From Betaproteobacteria bacterium (GTDB taxonomy: Bacteria > Pseudomonadota > Gammaproteobacteria > Burkholderiales > SG8-39), in assembly GCA_005881575.1 (NCBI GenBank), contig VBCA01000003.1, positions 1-64,000 of the forward strand: a stretch of 64,000 nucleotides of DNA, read 5' to 3'. The notes under the pieces are model-generated. The model did not search any database and was not told where the DNA came from. It was given only the letters and a program-made list of their open reading frames with translations. Of the stretch, positions 35,772 through 46,406 are shown piece by piece (position 1 is the first letter of the stretch; each line of letters opens with the position of its first letter). A program made the translations under genes and the position numbers.

Positions 35772-37739
35772 CTAGCCGATGCGGCGCAGGCCGCGTTCCT
35801 CCGCCGGCTTCAGGACCCGCAAGCAGGGCAGATACCCGTCGTAGACGATCCCGTGAAGCTCGACGCGCTTCTGGGAGCGCAGCAAGCCGACCAGGTAGTG
35901 GACGATTTCCCGCGTGATGACCTGCCCGGGGACGAGCACGGGGATCCCCGGCGGATAGGGGACGATCTGGTCGGCGCACGCCCGGTCGAGCAGGTCCCGC
36001 CTGATGTGGTCTTTCTCGTCGACCAGGGGCACCAGCTCTCCGCCGCAGTAGAAGGCGTCGCGCGGCAGGTAGCGAAGGCGCGTGAATCCCGGGATCTCGG
36101 GGAAGCGGTACAGGCGGCGCGGAGCCCGGCCCTCGCGCGCGATGCGCATGAGCGCATCGTAGAGGCGCGAGACCTTGCTGCGCGTGGTGCCGATCGTGAG
36201 CAGCAGTGTCAGCGTATTGAACGTGGATTTCTCGACCTGGATGTTGTAGCGGTCGAACAGCTCCCGCTGCAGATCTTCCACCGTGTAGCCGCAGGTCGAG
36301 ATGTCGACGGTCACCTTGGTCGGGTCGAGGAGGATGTTGTCGCGTCTGACCTCCTCGGGAAGGAGTTGGTCGAGCTCGAGCACCCGAAACACGCCGGTCG
36401 AGTTGATCTGGGCGCGCAATTCCTGCGAAAGCGCAAGCGTGCGCGAGAGGAGCTTGTAGCCTTCCATCACCGCCTGCTTCCGCGCCACGTCCAGGCTCGC
36501 GATCATGCTGTACTGGGGACTGGTGGACGTGTGCATGTTGAAATTCTCCCGGAACAGGTGCTCGTTGAATCCGGGATCGTTCACGTGGATCATCGAGGCC
36601 TGGGAGAACGCCGAGAGCACCTTGTGCGTGCTCTGCGTGGCGTAATCCGCCCCAGCCTCGAGCGCAGTGGGCCGGAACGCCGGATGGAAGCGCGCGAACC
36701 CGTACCAGGCTTCGTCCACGATCACCTTGATGCCTTTCGCGTGCGCCGCTTCGACGATAGGCGCGAGGTCGTAGCGCAGCCCGTCGTAGGTGCAGGAGGT
36801 GAGGATGATCGCCTGGGCGTCCGGGTGCCTGCGGATCGCCGAAAGGATGGTCTTCTTCGGCACCGGACCGTACAAGCTGTACTTGGCGTTGATCGAGGAA
36901 TCGAGATAGATCGGATGGCCGCCCGAGAGCACCACGCCGTGGTGCACCGACTTGTGGCAGTTGCGGTCGAGGAGCAGCTTTTCCCCGGGGGCGAGCAGCG
37001 TCTGGAAAATGACCTTGTTCGAGGTCGAGGTGCCGTTGGTCGCGAAGAAAGTGCGGCGCGCGCCGAAGGCCTTGGCGGCGATGGTCTGCGCCTCGGCGAT
37101 CACACCGGTGGGCTCCATCAGCGAGTCGAGCATTTTCACCGACACCGAAAGATCGGCGTCGAAGATATGCTCGCCCATGAAATCGTAGAAATCATTGACC
37201 CAGGGGCTGCCGCGCAGCGACTCGCCGGACGAATGGCCCGGAGTGTGCCAGGAATCCTTCGCCATCCAGACGTAGTTCTTGAGCTGGTCGTAGAACGGCG
37301 TGCGCGAACGCTCCTGGACCTGCGCGTTGAGTATCCGGTATATGCCGCGGTAATCGCGCTCCTCGCGGTAGAAGTACCCGTCGACCGCCTCGGCGAAGAG
37401 CGCATCGACGATCTCGTCCTCGTGCTCCTGCGCGATCAAGATGTAGACATCGAGCTCGGGCCGAAAGCGCGTGACGCGCTGCACGAGCTCCAGCGCCGAC
37501 ATCTCCTTCTTGGGGCTCTTCTGGTTGAGGGTGTAGAGCTTGTCGTCGACCACGACGGCCTGGAGATCGCCGTCCTCCTCGATCGCGGCGAGCGCCTCGC
37601 GCGCCGTGGTGACTCCGGAAAACGCGATGCCGAGCGGATTGTCGAGCGAGCGCGCTGCAGCGTTCAGGCCCTTGACAAATTCTTTCAAGACGAGCGGCTC
37701 GTCGTTGATGATGAGGACCCGGCTGACCGGCTTTTTCAT
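35772..37739 (-). CDS. Orn/Lys/Arg decarboxylase (PLP, class III) with receiver-like wing domain
   Basis: The 655-aa enzyme starts at ATG 37739 (MKKPVSRVLIINDEP). The N-terminal 130 residues form the receiver-like wing domain typical of bacterial inducible decarboxylases. The catalytic core has WHTPGHSSGESL, FFATNGTSTSNK, DRNCHKSVHHG, VDEAWYGFARFHP and the PLP lysine in TQSTHKVLSAFSQAS. The C-terminal domain includes PYPPGIPVLVPGQ. It would produce cadaverine, putrescine or agmatine; lysine or arginine is the most likely substrate for this branch but sequence alone does not decide. No antiporter gene is adjacent, which argues for a biosynthetic polyamine role more than acid resistance. Confidence 0.9.
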   Translation of the reverse strand: MKKPVSRVLIINDEPLVLKEFVKGLNAAARSLDNPLGIAFSGVTTAREALAAIEEDGDLQAVVVDDKLYTLNQKSPKKEMSALELVQRVTRFRPELDVYILIAQEHEDEIVDALFAEAVDGYFYREERDYRGIYRILNAQVQERSRTPFYDQLKNYVWMAKDSWHTPGHSSGESLRGSPWVNDFYDFMGEHIFDADLSVSVKMLDSLMEPTGVIAEAQTIAAKAFGARRTFFATNGTSTSNKVIFQTLLAPGEKLLLDRNCHKSVHHGVVLSGGHPIYLDSSINAKYSLYGPVPKKTILSAIRRHPDAQAIILTSCTYDGLRYDLAPIVEAAHAKGIKVIVDEAWYGFARFHPAFRPTALEAGADYATQSTHKVLSAFSQASMIHVNDPGFNEHLFRENFNMHTSTSPQYSMIASLDVARKQAVMEGYKLLSRTLALSQELRAQINSTGVFRVLELDQLLPEEVRRDNILLDPTKVTVDISTCGYTVEDLQRELFDRYNIQVEKSTFNTLTLLLTIGTTRSKVSRLYDALMRIAREGRAPRRLYRFPEIPGFTRLRYLPRDAFYCGGELVPLVDEKDHIRRDLLDRACADQIVPYPPGIPVLVPGQVITREIVHYLVGLLRSQKRVELHGIVYDGYLPCLRVLKPAEERGLRRIG

Positions 37740-37810
37740 GGGGTGGCGCGCAAAGAGAAACCGGATTGTTGCGGGAAACCGCGGGGGAGTGCAAGGAGGA
37801 AACGCCAATA

Positions 37811-37835
37811 AAAAAGGCGGCCTAGCCGCCTTTTT
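37811..37835 (-). terminator. Intrinsic terminator of rpsT
   Basis: AAAAA-GGCGGC-CTA-GCCGCC-TTTTT is a symmetric hairpin with poly-A/poly-T flanks, able to work in both directions. It sits 22 bp beyond the rpsT stop and before the decarboxylase start on the same strand, separating the two units. Confidence 0.85.
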
Positions 37836-37857
37836 CCGGTGCGAGCCTGACTCAGGC

Positions 37858-38124
37858 TTATCCCGGCATCGCCTTGAGTCGCGCCGCAAGGCGGCTCTTG
37901 TGCCGCGCTGCCTCGTTCTTGTGAACGACGTTCTTGTCGGCGATGCGATCCATGATTCCAGAGGCTTCGCTGAAAATCTTCCGAGCGGCAGCCTTGTCGC
38001 CGGCGGCGATCGCCTTGGTGACGCTTTTGATCGCGCTGGTCAGAGCGGAGCGCAGGCTGGCGTTGTGCTTGCGCCGCTTCTCGGCCTGGCGGGCCGCCTT
38101 GCGCGCGCCCTTCGTATTTGCCAT
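37858..38124 (-). CDS. rpsT: 30S ribosomal protein S20
   Basis: The 88-aa basic, helical protein starts at ATG 38124 ([26 protein letters not shown]). Core [24 protein letters not shown] and [23 protein letters not shown] are standard for S20, which binds 16S rRNA early in 30S assembly. Divergent from murJ, as in many Betaproteobacteria. Confidence 0.97.
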   Translation of the reverse strand: MANTKGARKAARQAEKRRKHNASLRSALTSAIKSVTKAIAAGDKAAARKIFSEASGIMDRIADKNVVHKNEAARHKSRLAARLKAMPG

Positions 38125-38198
38125 GTCAATTCCCGAACGAAAGGCCGCAATTGTAATCGGTGCAGCAACGCGGCGCAAGGTTTGCCGTCTATGAAAGC

Positions 38199-38204
38199 TA
38201 TAAT
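38199..38204 (+). promoter_or_regulatory. -10 hexamer of murJ, six bases before the ATG
   Basis: TATAAT followed by CCGCGC and the murJ ATG at 38211. There is no SD and no room for a leader. No good -35 at 16-18 bp. Confidence 0.45.
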
Positions 38205-38210
38205 CCGCGC

Positions 38211-39782
38211 ATGAATCTGCTGAAGGCACTCGCGACCGTGAGCAGCATGACGTTCGTGTCGCGCATTCTCGGATTCGTCCGGGACGTCCTGATCGCGAGG
38301 TTGTTCGGCGCGGGGCTCGTGACCGACGCTTTTTTCGTCGCGTTCCGAATTCCCAACCTGCTGCGGCGACTGTTCGCGGAGGGTGCGTTCTCGCAGGCCT
38401 TCGTTCCGGTGCTCTCGGAATACAGGACGCGTCGCGGCGATTCGGAAACCAAGCTGCTCGTAGACCGCACCGCGACCCTGTTGACTCTCGCGCTCCTCGC
38501 GGCGAGCGCGCTCGGCGTCGCGGCGGCGCCGCTCATCATTTACGTGAGCGCACCGGGGTTCGCGGCCACGCCCGCGAAGTTCGAGCTCACCGTCGCGATG
38601 CTGCGCATCACCTTTCCCTACATTCTTTTCATCTCGCTCGTTTCGCTCGCCGGAGGTCTCCTCAACACCTGGAGCCGCTTCGCGATACCGGCGCTGACCC
38701 CGGCGCTGCTCAATCTCGCCTTCATTTTCGGGGCGTTGTTCTTCGCGCCCTATTTCGAGCCGCCGGTGATGGTGCTCGCCTGGGCGGTATTCGCCGGCGG
38801 GGCGCTGCAGCTCGCGCTGCAGGTTCCGGCGCTGGCGAGAATCGGGATGCTGCCGCGGCCGCGGCTCGCCTTCACCGACCCCGGAGTGCGGCGAATACTC
38901 CTATTGATGGGTCCGTCGGTGCTCGGCGTTTCGGTGGCTCAGGTGAGCCTCTTGATCAATACGATCATCGCGTCGTTTCTCGGGGACGGCCGCGTCTCGT
39001 GGCTCTACTACGCCGACCGGCTCATGGAATTTCCGACCGCGCTCCTGGGCGTGGCGCTCGGGACGGTTCTGCTGCCGAGCCTCTCGAAGTATCACTCTGC
39101 CTCGGACGAGGGCGAATATTCGAGGCTGCTCGACTGGGGCCTGCGCCTGACGTTCATGCTCGCAACGCCGGCCGCCGTAGCGCTCGCGCTGCTTTCGGTG
39201 CCGCTCGTCGCGACCTTGTTTCACTACGGGCAATTCGGCGAGCAAGACCTGTGGATGACGCGCCAGGCGCTCATCGCCTACAGCGCGGGGCTGCTCGGGC
39301 TGATTCTCGTCAAGGTACTGGCGCCGGGCTTTTATGCGCGGCAGAATATTGCAACGCCCGTACGGATCGCCGTCTTGACCCTGATCGCCACCCAGGTGAT
39401 GAACGCGGTATTCATCCTGTCCCTGAAGCAGGGGGGACTCGAGCTCGCGACCGGCATCGGCCCGCACGCGGGTCTCGCGCTCGCGATCGGGCTGGGCGCC
39501 TGTCTGAACGCAGGTCTGCTCTACCACAAGCTGCGGCGGCACGGGATCTACCAGCCCCGGCCCGGCTGGGGGGCGTTCGCCCTCAAGGTCGCCGCCGCCA
39601 TCGCGGCCATGGGTCTGGTCCTGTGGCTTGCGATGGGTCCGACCCCCTGGTGGCTGGCCGCATCCGGGGCGGTGCGAGCTGCGGCGCTCACGGGACTCGT
39701 GCTCCTCGGCGGGGCGGCGTACTTCGCGAGCCTGTGGCTCCTCGGCTTCAGGCTCGGCGACTTCTCGAGACGCGCGGCGTGA
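38211..39782 (+). CDS. murJ: Lipid II flippase MurJ
   Basis: The 523-aa MOP-superfamily membrane protein starts at [14 protein letters not shown]; the 17-residue upstream extension lacks homology. About 14 TM helices are readable. [46 protein letters not shown] and [27 protein letters not shown] are MurJ hallmarks and contain the functional Arg residues. It flips lipid II across the inner membrane for peptidoglycan synthesis. The stop overlaps the SirB1-like gene. Confidence 0.96.
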   Translation: MNLLKALATVSSMTFVSRILGFVRDVLIARLFGAGLVTDAFFVAFRIPNLLRRLFAEGAFSQAFVPVLSEYRTRRGDSETKLLVDRTATLLTLALLAASALGVAAAPLIIYVSAPGFAATPAKFELTVAMLRITFPYILFISLVSLAGGLLNTWSRFAIPALTPALLNLAFIFGALFFAPYFEPPVMVLAWAVFAGGALQLALQVPALARIGMLPRPRLAFTDPGVRRILLLMGPSVLGVSVAQVSLLINTIIASFLGDGRVSWLYYADRLMEFPTALLGVALGTVLLPSLSKYHSASDEGEYSRLLDWGLRLTFMLATPAAVALALLSVPLVATLFHYGQFGEQDLWMTRQALIAYSAGLLGLILVKVLAPGFYARQNIATPVRIAVLTLIATQVMNAVFILSLKQGGLELATGIGPHAGLALAIGLGACLNAGLLYHKLRRHGIYQPRPGWGAFALKVAAAIAAMGLVLWLAMGPTPWWLAASGAVRAAALTGLVLLGGAAYFASLWLLGFRLGDFSRRAA

Positions 39783-40612
39783 ACGCCCGGCTCGAGCATT
39801 TCGCGCAGATCGTTTCGCGCGATCAGTTCAATCTCGCCGAGGCGAGTCTGATGCTCGCCCAGGACATCTACCCCGATCTCGACATCTCCGAGTACCTTTC
39901 CAAGCTCGACGGCATCGCGGTCGCCATCAAGCGGCGCATTGCAGACGACGCCTTTTCCGAGCAGAGGGTGCTCGCGCTGAACTATTACCTGTTCAACGAG
40001 ATGCGCTTCTCGGGCAACCTGGTCGATTACTACGATCCGCGCAACAGCTATCTGAACGAGGTCATGGAGCGCCGCACCGGGATTCCCATCACCTTGTCCA
40101 TTCTCTATCTGGAAGTCGGCAAGCGCCTCGGCCTCAACCTGAAAGGCGTTTCTTTCCCCGGGCATTTCCTGGTCAAGCTCGCGGTCAAGCGCGGCCAGCT
40201 CGTGCTCGACCCCTTCACCGGAGGGGAGGCGCAGTCCGAGTCCGATCTGCGCCAGCGCCTCGCGCAAGTTCTGCCCTCGGAGAAGGCGGAGCAGGCGCAG
40301 CTCGACCAGTATCTGGAGCCGGCGACCCCGCGCCAGATCATCGCGAGGGTCCTGCGCAATCTGAAGAACATCTATACGCAGACCGGAAGGCTCGAACAGG
40401 CGCTCGCGGTCATGCACAGGATGCTGCTCGTGATGCCGGAGTCGGCCGAGGAACTTCGCGATCGCGGGCTGGTTTACCACCAGCTCGAGTGCTTCCGGCC
40501 GGCGCTGTCCGACCTGCAGAATTATCTGCGGCGGCGGCCGCAGGCGCCGGACGCGGCGCAGATCCACGAAAAGATCCTGGAGCTCAAGCAGGCGGCCACG
40601 CGCCTGAACTAG
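39779..40612 (+). CDS. SirB1-family transglutaminase-like/TPR protein
   Basis: The 277-aa product starts at GTG 39779, overlapping the murJ stop (GTGA). An N-terminal transglutaminase-like domain has YYDPRNSYLNEVMERRTGIPITLSILYLEVGKRLGL and SFPGHFLVK; the expected catalytic Cys is not present, as in other SirB1 proteins. The C-terminal half contains TPR repeats (NLKNIYTQTGRLEQALAVMHRMLLVMP, RDRGLVYHQLECFRPALSDLQNYL). Function unknown. It converges with the Mpo1-like gene with 4 bp overlap. Confidence 0.88.
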   Translation: MNARLEHFAQIVSRDQFNLAEASLMLAQDIYPDLDISEYLSKLDGIAVAIKRRIADDAFSEQRVLALNYYLFNEMRFSGNLVDYYDPRNSYLNEVMERRTGIPITLSILYLEVGKRLGLNLKGVSFPGHFLVKLAVKRGQLVLDPFTGGEAQSESDLRQRLAQVLPSEKAEQAQLDQYLEPATPRQIIARVLRNLKNIYTQTGRLEQALAVMHRMLLVMPESAEELRDRGLVYHQLECFRPALSDLQNYLRRRPQAPDAAQIHEKILELKQAATRLN

Positions 40613-41094
40613 CCGGCCAGCCTCTCTTCGATTTTTCTCCGGACGTCGCGCTTCAAGCCGAGCGCAAAGAAGACCTCGGCCACGAGGAAGATCGGCGCGA
40701 TGAATATCTGGAACAGATTGTCCGAAAGCGCGGGCCTGCGGCCTTCGAACACGTGGCCGACGAGCTGGAAGACCCAGCCTCCGACGAAGAACACGCCGGA
40801 CCAGATCCAGCCCGACGCCATGCCGGTCGCGGCCGCCAGTTTAGCGGCAAAAAAGAGCGCGCCGACCGCGGCGGTCGTGACGAGGGCGAGCGGCACGTCG
40901 AGCAGAAAGTAGTACGCGAGAACCGCGCCCAGAAACGCGTGGGCGAGGGTCACGCCGTCGCCCAGCGCGATCCAGTTCATCGGGATCAGGATCGCGAAGA
41001 TGATCGCGGGAACCCCGATGAAATGAGTCAGGCGATTCCAGCGGTTGCGATGGTAGGCGGCGTAGACCGCCATCTGCTGATCGAGAGTCTTCAT
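40609..41094 (-). CDS. Mpo1-like (DUF962) membrane protein
   Basis: The 161-aa inner-membrane protein has about four TM helices and the family motifs HRNRWNRLTHFIGVPAI and FQLVGHVFEGRRPAL. The conserved His residues in these motifs bind iron in yeast Mpo1, a 2-hydroxy fatty acid dioxygenase; bacterial members may do similar alpha-oxidation chemistry but this is untested. Confidence 0.88.
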   Translation of the reverse strand: MKTLDQQMAVYAAYHRNRWNRLTHFIGVPAIIFAILIPMNWIALGDGVTLAHAFLGAVLAYYFLLDVPLALVTTAAVGALFFAAKLAAATGMASGWIWSGVFFVGGWVFQLVGHVFEGRRPALSDNLFQIFIAPIFLVAEVFFALGLKRDVRRKIEERLAG

Positions 41095-41125
41095 CCGCCC
41101 TCCGTGTGCCGGCCTATCTTACCGC

Positions 41126-41131
41126 TATAAT
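41126..41131 (+). promoter_or_regulatory. -10 hexamer upstream of ribF
   Basis: TATAAT 30 bp before the ribF ATG, in the short divergent gap from the Mpo1-like gene. It probably drives ribF-ileS-lspA. No convincing -35 is visible. Confidence 0.45.
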
Positions 41132-41161
41132 TCAAAACCTTGCGTTTAATCCTGGCGCTTC

Positions 41162-42097
41162 ATGCTGCTTACCCACGGCAGTTCCGATGCGGTGCTGCCT
41201 GCGGTTGCGCTGACCGTCGGCAATTTCGACGGCATCCATCGCGGCCACCAGACGATGCTCGAGCGCCTCCGCGCCGGGGCGCGCAAGCGCGGTTTGGCGA
41301 GCTGCGTGCTCACGTTCGAGCCCCATCCGCGCGAGTTCTTCTCGCCGCGGGCGGCACCCACGCGCCTGACCTCGCTGCGCGAAAAACTCGAGCTGCTCGC
41401 GGCGCACGGAGTAGAGCGCGTGCACGTTCAGCGTTTCAGCCGCTCGTTCGCAGCCCTCGCGCCGGAAGCGTTCGTCGAGCAGGTGCTCGCGAAACGGCTC
41501 AGGGCTCGCTGGCTCCTGATCGGCGAGGACTTTCGTTTCGGAGCGAAGCGCGTCGGCGATCTCGCCTTGCTGAAGACGCTGGGCGATCGCTACGGATACG
41601 AAGTCGAAACCATGCCGACGGTGATGCACGCCGGCTCGCGGGTATCGAGCTCGGCGGTGCGCACCGCCCTCGCCGCAGGCGACCTCGCGGCGGCCGAGAC
41701 TCTGCTCGCGCGGACCTACAGCATCAGCGGGCGCGTGGTCCACGGAAGAAAGCTCGGACGCGAGCTGGGGTTCGCCACCGCCAACGTGCAACTGAAGCAC
41801 AATCGCCCTCCGCTCACCGGCATCTACGCGGCGAAGGTGCACGGCATCGGGGCCGCGGCGCGCCCGGCCGTCGCGAGCCTCGGCGTTCGGCCCACGATCA
41901 CGGCGAACGGGCGCGCGGTGCTCGAGGTTCACGTGTTCGATTTCTCGGGCGATCTCTACGCCGCGCACGTGCGCGTCGAATTTCTGCACAAGATCCGCGA
42001 CGAGGAGAAATATCCGGATCTTGAGACCTTGAAGACCCAGATCGCGCGCGACTGCGAAGCCGCCAAGAGCTTCCTCATGGATCACCGCAATGCCTGA
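41162..42097 (+). CDS. ribF: Bifunctional riboflavin kinase / FAD synthetase
   Basis: The 311-aa protein has an N-terminal FMN adenylyltransferase domain ([51 protein letters not shown]) and a C-terminal flavokinase domain ([50 protein letters not shown]). It converts riboflavin to FMN and then FAD. It overlaps ileS by 8 bp, the common ribF-ileS-lspA order. Confidence 0.96.
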   Translation: MLLTHGSSDAVLPAVALTVGNFDGIHRGHQTMLERLRAGARKRGLASCVLTFEPHPREFFSPRAAPTRLTSLREKLELLAAHGVERVHVQRFSRSFAALAPEAFVEQVLAKRLRARWLLIGEDFRFGAKRVGDLALLKTLGDRYGYEVETMPTVMHAGSRVSSSAVRTALAAGDLAAAETLLARTYSISGRVVHGRKLGRELGFATANVQLKHNRPPLTGIYAAKVHGIGAAARPAVASLGVRPTITANGRAVLEVHVFDFSGDLYAAHVRVEFLHKIRDEEKYPDLETLKTQIARDCEAAKSFLMDHRNA

Positions 42098-44930
42098 GAA
42101 CAAGACCGACTACAAGAAAACGCTGAACCTTCCGGACACGCCCTTTCCCATGCGCGGCGATCTTGCCAGGCGGGAGCCTCACTGGGTCGAGGAATGGCAG
42201 AAGAATAGGATCTACGAGAAGATCCGCGAGGCGAGCCGAGGAAGGCCGAAGTTCGTGCTCCACGACGGGCCGCCGTACGCGAACGGGGACATCCACATCG
42301 GCCAAGCGGTCAACAAGATCCTCAAGGACGTCGTCGTGAAGTCGCGCAACATGGCGGGCTTTGACGCGGTCTACGTCCCCGGCTGGGACTGCCACGGCAT
42401 GCCGATCGAGGTGCAGATCGAGAAGACCTACGGGAAGAACATCCCGGTGGAAAAAACCCTGAGTCTCGCCCGCGCGTATGCGACTGAGCAGATCGAGCGA
42501 CAAAAAAAGGACTTCCAGCGCCTGGGCGTCCTGGGCGACTGGAACAACGCCTACACCACGATGGCGTTCAAGAGCGAAGCGGACGAGATCAGGACGCTCG
42601 GCAAGATCCTCGAGAGGGGCTATATCTATCGCGGCCTGAAGCCGGTGAACTGGTGCTTCGATTGCGGCTCCGCGCTCGCCGAGGCCGAGGTCGAATACAT
42701 GGACCGCGTCGATTTTGCGGTCGACGTGGGGTTTCCCCTCGCCGACGATCAACGCGGAAAACTGGCGCGCGCGTTCGCGTTCGATGAACTGCCGGAAGGG
42801 CCGGTCTATGCTGTGATTTGGACGACGACACCTTGGACGATTCCCGCCAACCAGGCGTTGAACGTGCACCCGGACTACCTGTATTCCCTTGTCGAAACCA
42901 AAAAGGGGAGCTTGATACTCGCAAATGATCTCAAGGAAGCTTGTTTATCGCGCTTCGGGCTGAAGCGCAGAGCTCAATCGAGCGTGTTCGATCATAGCGC
43001 TCCCGGAAGGGCTCTTGAGCTGATCAACTTCAGGCACCCTTTCTACGAAAGACTTTCGCCCGTCTACCTCGGCGAGTACGTGACGCTGGAGCAGGGTACG
43101 GGCATCGTCCACAGCGCTCCGGCCTACGGCGTCGATGATTTCATTTCCTGCCGCCGCTACGGCATGAAGGACGAGCAGATTCTCGCTCCGGTCATGGGCG
43201 ACGGAAAATATGCTTCGTCGCTGCCGTTTTTCGGAGGACTGGACATCTGGACCGCGAATTCCAGGATCGTCGAGAGGATCCGCGAAACGGGCGCCCTGTT
43301 TCATTCGGAAAAACACCCGCACAGCTATATGCACTGCTGGCGCCACAGGACCCCGATCATCTACCGCGCCACGACCCAGTGGTTCGCGGGCATGGACGAG
43401 GTGCCCGGATACAAGGGCGCGAAGCCCCCGGAGACCCTGCGCGCCACCGCGCTGCGAAGCGTGGACGCGACCCGCTTCTATCCTTCCTGGGGCCAGGCGC
43501 GCCTGCACGGAATGATCGCCAATCGTCCCGACTGGACGCTGTCGCGCCAGCGCCAGTGGGGTGTGCCGATGCCGTTCTTCATCCACAGGGAGACCGGCGC
43601 CCTGCACCCACGAACCTCGGAGCTGCTCGAAGCCGTCGCGAAGAAAGTGGAGCAGGGCGGCATCGAGGCCTGGCAGCGCATCGATGCAAGGGAATTGCTC
43701 GGCCCCGAGTCCGCGCAGTACGAGAAGGTGAAGGATACGCTCGACGTCTGGTTCGATTCGGGCTCGACGCACGAAACGGTGCTGAAGGGCTCGCACGCTA
43801 AGGAGCTGAAGTTTCCGGCGGATCTCTACCTCGAGGGCTCGGATCAGCATCGCGGCTGGTTCCATTCCTCGCTACTCGTGTCGTGCATGTTGAACGGCCG
43901 GGCGCCTTACGATGCGCTGCTCACGCATGGGTTCGTCGTCGACGGCGAAGGCCGCAAGATGTCGAAGTCGCTCGGCAACGTCATCGCTCCGCGAAAAGTC
44001 TCCGAGACGCTTGGCGCGGAGATCCTGCGCCTCTGGGTGGCGGCGACCGACTACTCGGGCGAGCTTTTCATCTCCGACGAGATCCTGAAGGGGGTGGTCG
44101 AGTCCTATCGCCGCATTCGCAACACCCTGAGGTTTCTGCTCGCGAACATTTCCGATTTCGATCCCGAGCGGCATGCGATCCCGGTGGAGAAGTGCCTCGA
44201 AATCGACCGCTACGCAATCGTGCTCGCGACGGACCTGCAGGGAAACGTGCTCGAGGACTACAAGCGCTATGAATTTCACCCGGCCGTGACTCGGCTGCTC
44301 TCCTTCTGTTCCGAGGATCTCGGCGCGTTCTATCTGGATATCCTCAAGGACAGGCTGTATACCTGTGGCGCGGATTCCTCCGCGCGCCGCTCGGCGCAAA
44401 ATGCTCTTTACCACATCACGCAAAGCGTATTGCGGCTGATAGCACCTGTTCTGAGCTTCACGGCCGAGGAAGCCTGGAGGTTGTTTCAACCGGGCGATGA
44501 CACCGTCTTCGTGCGCACCTACTATCGGCTTCCCGAAGTTTCCGGGGCGGAAGCGCTGCTCGGGAAATGGCGGGCCCTGCGCCAGATCCGTTCGGAGGTG
44601 CACAAACTCCTCGAGAATCATCGCTCCGCGGGGAGGATAGGCTCCTCGCTGCAGGCCGAAGTCGAGATCGTCGCGAGCGGCGAGAAGCTGAAACTGCTGA
44701 AAGGCCTGGGCGACGATCTGCGCTTCGTGCTCATCACCTCGCGCGCGACCGTGGCCCGGGCTGCAAGCGAAGCCGACGAAGCGATTCATACTTTGCCGAG
44801 CCCGCACCCGAAATGCGAGCGCTGCTGGCACTATCGTGCGGACGTTGACTCGGATCCTGCCCACCCGGGAATCTGCGGGCGCTGCGTGCAAAATCTCTAC
44901 GGGTCCGGCGAGCCCCGGCGATTCGCGTGA
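42090..44930 (+). CDS. ileS: Isoleucyl-tRNA synthetase (HIGQ variant of the HIGH motif)
   Basis: This is a 946-aa class I synthetase, full bacterial length. [17 protein letters not shown] contains the HIGH motif position, but the fourth residue is Gln, not His. [11 protein letters not shown], the editing domain [29 protein letters not shown], the KMSKS loop [12 protein letters not shown] and the C-terminal zinc knuckle [10 protein letters not shown]...[10 protein letters not shown] are all normal. Charges tRNA-Ile and edits valine. The rest of the gene is intact, so the HIGQ change is either tolerated in this lineage or a sequencing change (CAC/CAT to CAA). It overlaps ribF (8 bp) and lspA (GTGA). 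Confidence 0.96.
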   Translation: MPENKTDYKKTLNLPDTPFPMRGDLARREPHWVEEWQKNRIYEKIREASRGRPKFVLHDGPPYANGDIHIGQAVNKILKDVVVKSRNMAGFDAVYVPGWDCHGMPIEVQIEKTYGKNIPVEKTLSLARAYATEQIERQKKDFQRLGVLGDWNNAYTTMAFKSEADEIRTLGKILERGYIYRGLKPVNWCFDCGSALAEAEVEYMDRVDFAVDVGFPLADDQRGKLARAFAFDELPEGPVYAVIWTTTPWTIPANQALNVHPDYLYSLVETKKGSLILANDLKEACLSRFGLKRRAQSSVFDHSAPGRALELINFRHPFYERLSPVYLGEYVTLEQGTGIVHSAPAYGVDDFISCRRYGMKDEQILAPVMGDGKYASSLPFFGGLDIWTANSRIVERIRETGALFHSEKHPHSYMHCWRHRTPIIYRATTQWFAGMDEVPGYKGAKPPETLRATALRSVDATRFYPSWGQARLHGMIANRPDWTLSRQRQWGVPMPFFIHRETGALHPRTSELLEAVAKKVEQGGIEAWQRIDARELLGPESAQYEKVKDTLDVWFDSGSTHETVLKGSHAKELKFPADLYLEGSDQHRGWFHSSLLVSCMLNGRAPYDALLTHGFVVDGEGRKMSKSLGNVIAPRKVSETLGAEILRLWVAATDYSGELFISDEILKGVVESYRRIRNTLRFLLANISDFDPERHAIPVEKCLEIDRYAIVLATDLQGNVLEDYKRYEFHPAVTRLLSFCSEDLGAFYLDILKDRLYTCGADSSARRSAQNALYHITQSVLRLIAPVLSFTAEEAWRLFQPGDDTVFVRTYYRLPEVSGAEALLGKWRALRQIRSEVHKLLENHRSAGRIGSSLQAEVEIVASGEKLKLLKGLGDDLRFVLITSRATVARAASEADEAIHTLPSPHPKCERCWHYRADVDSDPAHPGICGRCVQNLYGSGEPRRFA

Positions 44931-45421
44931 TCCCTGCGAGCCTGAAACGCATCGCCCCGTGGCTCGCGCTCGCGCTCGTCCTCGCCCTGGCGGACCAGGC
45001 GAGCAAGTACGCGATCAGTGCTAGCCTGCGCTTCGGAGAGGTGCGCGAGATCGCGCCGTTCTTCAATCTGGTGCTCGCGCACAACCGCGGCGCCGCGTTC
45101 AGCTTCCTCGCCGACGCGGGCGGCTGGCAGAGAGCGCTGTTCATCGGCATAGCCGTCGCTGCGACCGGCGCCATCGTGTTCCTCCTCGTCAGGCATTCGA
45201 GCGAGCGCCTTTTCTCGGCGGGACTCGCCTTGGTACTGGGTGGAGCGCTCGGCAATCTCTGGGACCGGATCGCCCTCGGCCACGTGGTGGATTTTCTCGA
45301 CTTTCACGCCTTCGGCTGGCATTTCTGGGCCTTCAATCTCGCCGATTCGGCGATCAGCGTAGGCGCGGGACTGCTGATACTCGACGGGTTGCGTTCGGCC
45401 GGCGCGGCGCAAAAGCCCTAG
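44927..45421 (+). CDS. lspA: Lipoprotein signal peptidase (signal peptidase II)
   Basis: The 164-aa inner-membrane aspartyl protease has four TM helices. Motifs: [32 protein letters not shown], and the catalytic Asp pair in VVDFLDFH and [11 protein letters not shown]. It removes signal peptides from prolipoproteins, including the several lipoproteins in this window. GTG 44927 overlaps the ileS stop. Confidence 0.96.
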   Translation: MIPASLKRIAPWLALALVLALADQASKYAISASLRFGEVREIAPFFNLVLAHNRGAAFSFLADAGGWQRALFIGIAVAATGAIVFLLVRHSSERLFSAGLALVLGGALGNLWDRIALGHVVDFLDFHAFGWHFWAFNLADSAISVGAGLLILDGLRSAGAAQKP

Positions 45422-45424
45422 AAT
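45419..45424 (+). promoter_or_regulatory. -10-like hexamer eight bases before ispH
   Basis: TAGAAT overlaps the lspA stop codon and is followed by AGACCGGC and the ispH ATG (45433). ispH may alternatively be read through from lspA. No -35 at the right distance. Confidence 0.3.
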
Positions 45425-45432
45425 AGACCGGC

Positions 45433-46371
45433 ATGGAAGTACTGCTCGCCAATCCACGCGGTTTTTGCGCCGGTGTCGAGCGCGCGATCAGCATCGTCGA
45501 GCGCGCGCTCGCGATCCACGGCGCGCCGATCTACGTGCGCCACGAGGTCGTGCACAACAAGTCCGTCGTCGAAGACCTTAAGAGCAAAGGCGCCGTGTTC
45601 GTCGAGGCGCTGGCCGAGGTTCCCCCGGGCAGCACGGTGATCTTCAGCGCCCACGGCGTCTCGAAGGCCGTGCGCGCCGAGGCCGAGGCGCGGGGTTTGC
45701 GCGTATTCGACGCGACCTGTCCACTCGTCACCAAGGTGCATGTCGAAGTCGCGAAGATGCGCGCGGCGGGCCGCGAAATAGTCATGATCGGCCACCGCGG
45801 CCATCCGGAGGTCGAGGGGACCATGGGCCAGGCCGTCGCGGGCATGTACTTCGTGGAAACCACCGCCGACGTCGCTCGCCTGGAAGTGCGCGATCCTGGA
45901 AAGCTCTCCTACGTGACGCAGACGACGCTCTCGGTGGATGACGCCGCGGCGATCGTTGAGGCTCTGAAAGTGCGTTTTCCCGCGATCACGGGTCCGAAGA
46001 GAGACGACATCTGCTACGCGACGCAGAACCGGCAGGACGCGGTCAAGGTCATGGCGCCGCAATGCGACGTCGTGATCGTGGTCGGCTCGCCCAACAGCTC
46101 CAACTCCAACCGGCTGCGCGAGGTCGCCAAGAGCCGCGGCATCGAAGCCTACATGGTGGACAACGCCGCGCAACTGAAGGCCGAGTGGGTCGCGGGAAAG
46201 CGCCGGGTCGGCGTGACGGCCGGAGCCTCCGCTCCGGAAGTGCTGGTGAACGAGCTGATCGCGCGGCTCAAGGCGCTCGGCGCGGGCAGCGTGCGCCAGC
46301 TCCAAGGCGTGAACGAGAGCGTGGTGTTCACCCTGCCGCGCGAGCTGGCCTTGCGCTCCACGCCGCGCTAG
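45433..46371 (+). CDS. ispH: 4-hydroxy-3-methylbut-2-enyl diphosphate reductase
   Basis: The 312-aa iron-sulfur enzyme is the last step of the MEP pathway, giving IPP and DMAPP. The three cluster Cys are in [22 protein letters not shown] and [11 protein letters not shown]; other landmarks are [22 protein letters not shown] and [11 protein letters not shown]. It matches dxs and ispA elsewhere in the window functionally but is placed after lspA, a common arrangement. Confidence 0.96.
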   Translation: MEVLLANPRGFCAGVERAISIVERALAIHGAPIYVRHEVVHNKSVVEDLKSKGAVFVEALAEVPPGSTVIFSAHGVSKAVRAEAEARGLRVFDATCPLVTKVHVEVAKMRAAGREIVMIGHRGHPEVEGTMGQAVAGMYFVETTADVARLEVRDPGKLSYVTQTTLSVDDAAAIVEALKVRFPAITGPKRDDICYATQNRQDAVKVMAPQCDVVIVVGSPNSSNSNRLREVAKSRGIEAYMVDNAAQLKAEWVAGKRRVGVTAGASAPEVLVNELIARLKALGAGSVRQLQGVNESVVFTLPRELALRSTPR

Positions 46372-46406
46372 ACGCTTTTCGGCGCCCGGCGCGGGAGCGG
46401 GCCGCT

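Noticed and set aside
35766-37811. 681-aa plus-strand ORF opposite the decarboxylase
   Set aside because: Antisense shadow; the minus-strand PLP enzyme is intact.
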